The notes under the pieces: model-generated
Told to the model about the DNA's origin: nothing
Databases searched by the model: none
What the model saw: only the letters and a program-made list of their open reading frames with translations
Made by a program: the position numbers and the translations under genes
Shown here: one piece after another, positions 6,187 through 6,272 of the stretch
Layout: each line of letters opens with the position of its first letter
Numbering within the stretch: the stretch's first letter is position 1
Assembly: GCA_947632425.1 (NCBI GenBank)
Contig: CANRPG010000123.1
Coordinates: 1 to 6,272, forward strand
Source: an uncultured Clostridia bacterium
GTDB lineage: Bacteria; Bacillota; Clostridia; Oscillospirales; Ruminococcaceae
Direction of reading: 5' to 3'
DNA: 6,272 nucleotides

Positions 6187-6272
6187 ATGAACAATAGTAT
6201 CACCAAAAGGAAAGACGGCAGATTTATGGGCAGATTCGTTATCGGTCGCAGAGATAACGGAAAACTTATCTA
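6187..6272 (+). CDS. Tyrosine-type site-specific integrase, N-terminal fragment (runs off right edge)
   Basis: Only the first 28 codons are in the window (ITKRKDGRFMGRFVIGRRDN and on to GKLI). The pattern of basic residues, DGRFxGRF and a GK turn matches the AP2-like arm DNA-binding domain at the N-terminus of Tn916/phage-type tyrosine recombinases in Firmicutes, which binds arm sites while the C-terminal catalytic domain exchanges strands at the att core. The start has AGGAG at 6175-6179, seven bases before the ATG. The catalytic residues lie outside the window, so activity cannot be judged. Its position near a tRNA-Leu 3' fragment suggests it drives an element inserted at that tRNA and extending right. 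A stand-alone recombinase is the alternative. Confidence 0.75.
   Translation, partial: MNNSITKRKDGRFMGRFVIGRRDNGKLI

Noticed and set aside
1..6272. CRISPR array or intact insertion sequence
   Set aside because: No regularly spaced direct repeats and no transposase frame with terminal inverted repeats are present.

Overview
The window looks like chromosomal DNA of a low-to-moderate GC Gram-positive gut bacterium, most likely a Clostridia/Ruminococcus-type Firmicute. This is inferred from strong AGGAGG-type ribosome binding sites, a textbook sigma-A promoter, intrinsic terminators, an AP2-type integrase N-terminus typical of Firmicutes, and a SWIM zinc-finger protein of the kind found there. 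The species cannot be fixed from the sequence alone.

Layout from left to right. (1) Positions 1-801, minus strand: the N-terminal 267 residues of a SWIM zinc-finger protein that runs off the left edge. It has its own extended -10 promoter and is visibly richer in GC than the genes beside it. (2) Positions 942-975: a strong hairpin with A/T tracts on both sides, which ends the next transcription unit. (3) Positions 989-5303, minus strand: a two-gene operon with a perfect TTGACA-17-TATAAT promoter. The first gene (5242-3479) encodes a 587-residue DUF262 + DUF1524 (HNH) protein of the GmrSD type. After a 30-base gap, the second (3448-989) encodes an 819-residue protein with a DUF262 N-terminus and a long C-terminal region in which I see no HNH motif. 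(4) Positions 5304-5718: an AT-rich spacer with short inverted repeats and no convincing gene. (5) Positions 5719-5815: on the minus strand, the 3' half of a tRNA-Leu (anticodon loop to CCA, damaged T loop) followed by its terminator hairpin. (6) Positions 5816-6186: non-coding sequence with a possible tail of a lost gene, a strong plus-strand terminator, and the upstream region of an integrase gene. (7) Positions 6187-6272, plus strand: the first 28 codons of a tyrosine-type site-specific integrase that runs off the right edge.

Interpretation. The DUF262 pair is best read as a candidate anti-phage / modification-dependent restriction module: both proteins carry the DGQQR NTPase-like motif and only one carries the nuclease. 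The tRNA-Leu 3' fragment, its terminator on the left and the integrase on the right fit an attachment junction. On that reading an integrative element starts at about 5815 and extends right, while the DUF262 operon lies just outside it on the chromosomal side, in a neighbourhood that is itself accessory in character.
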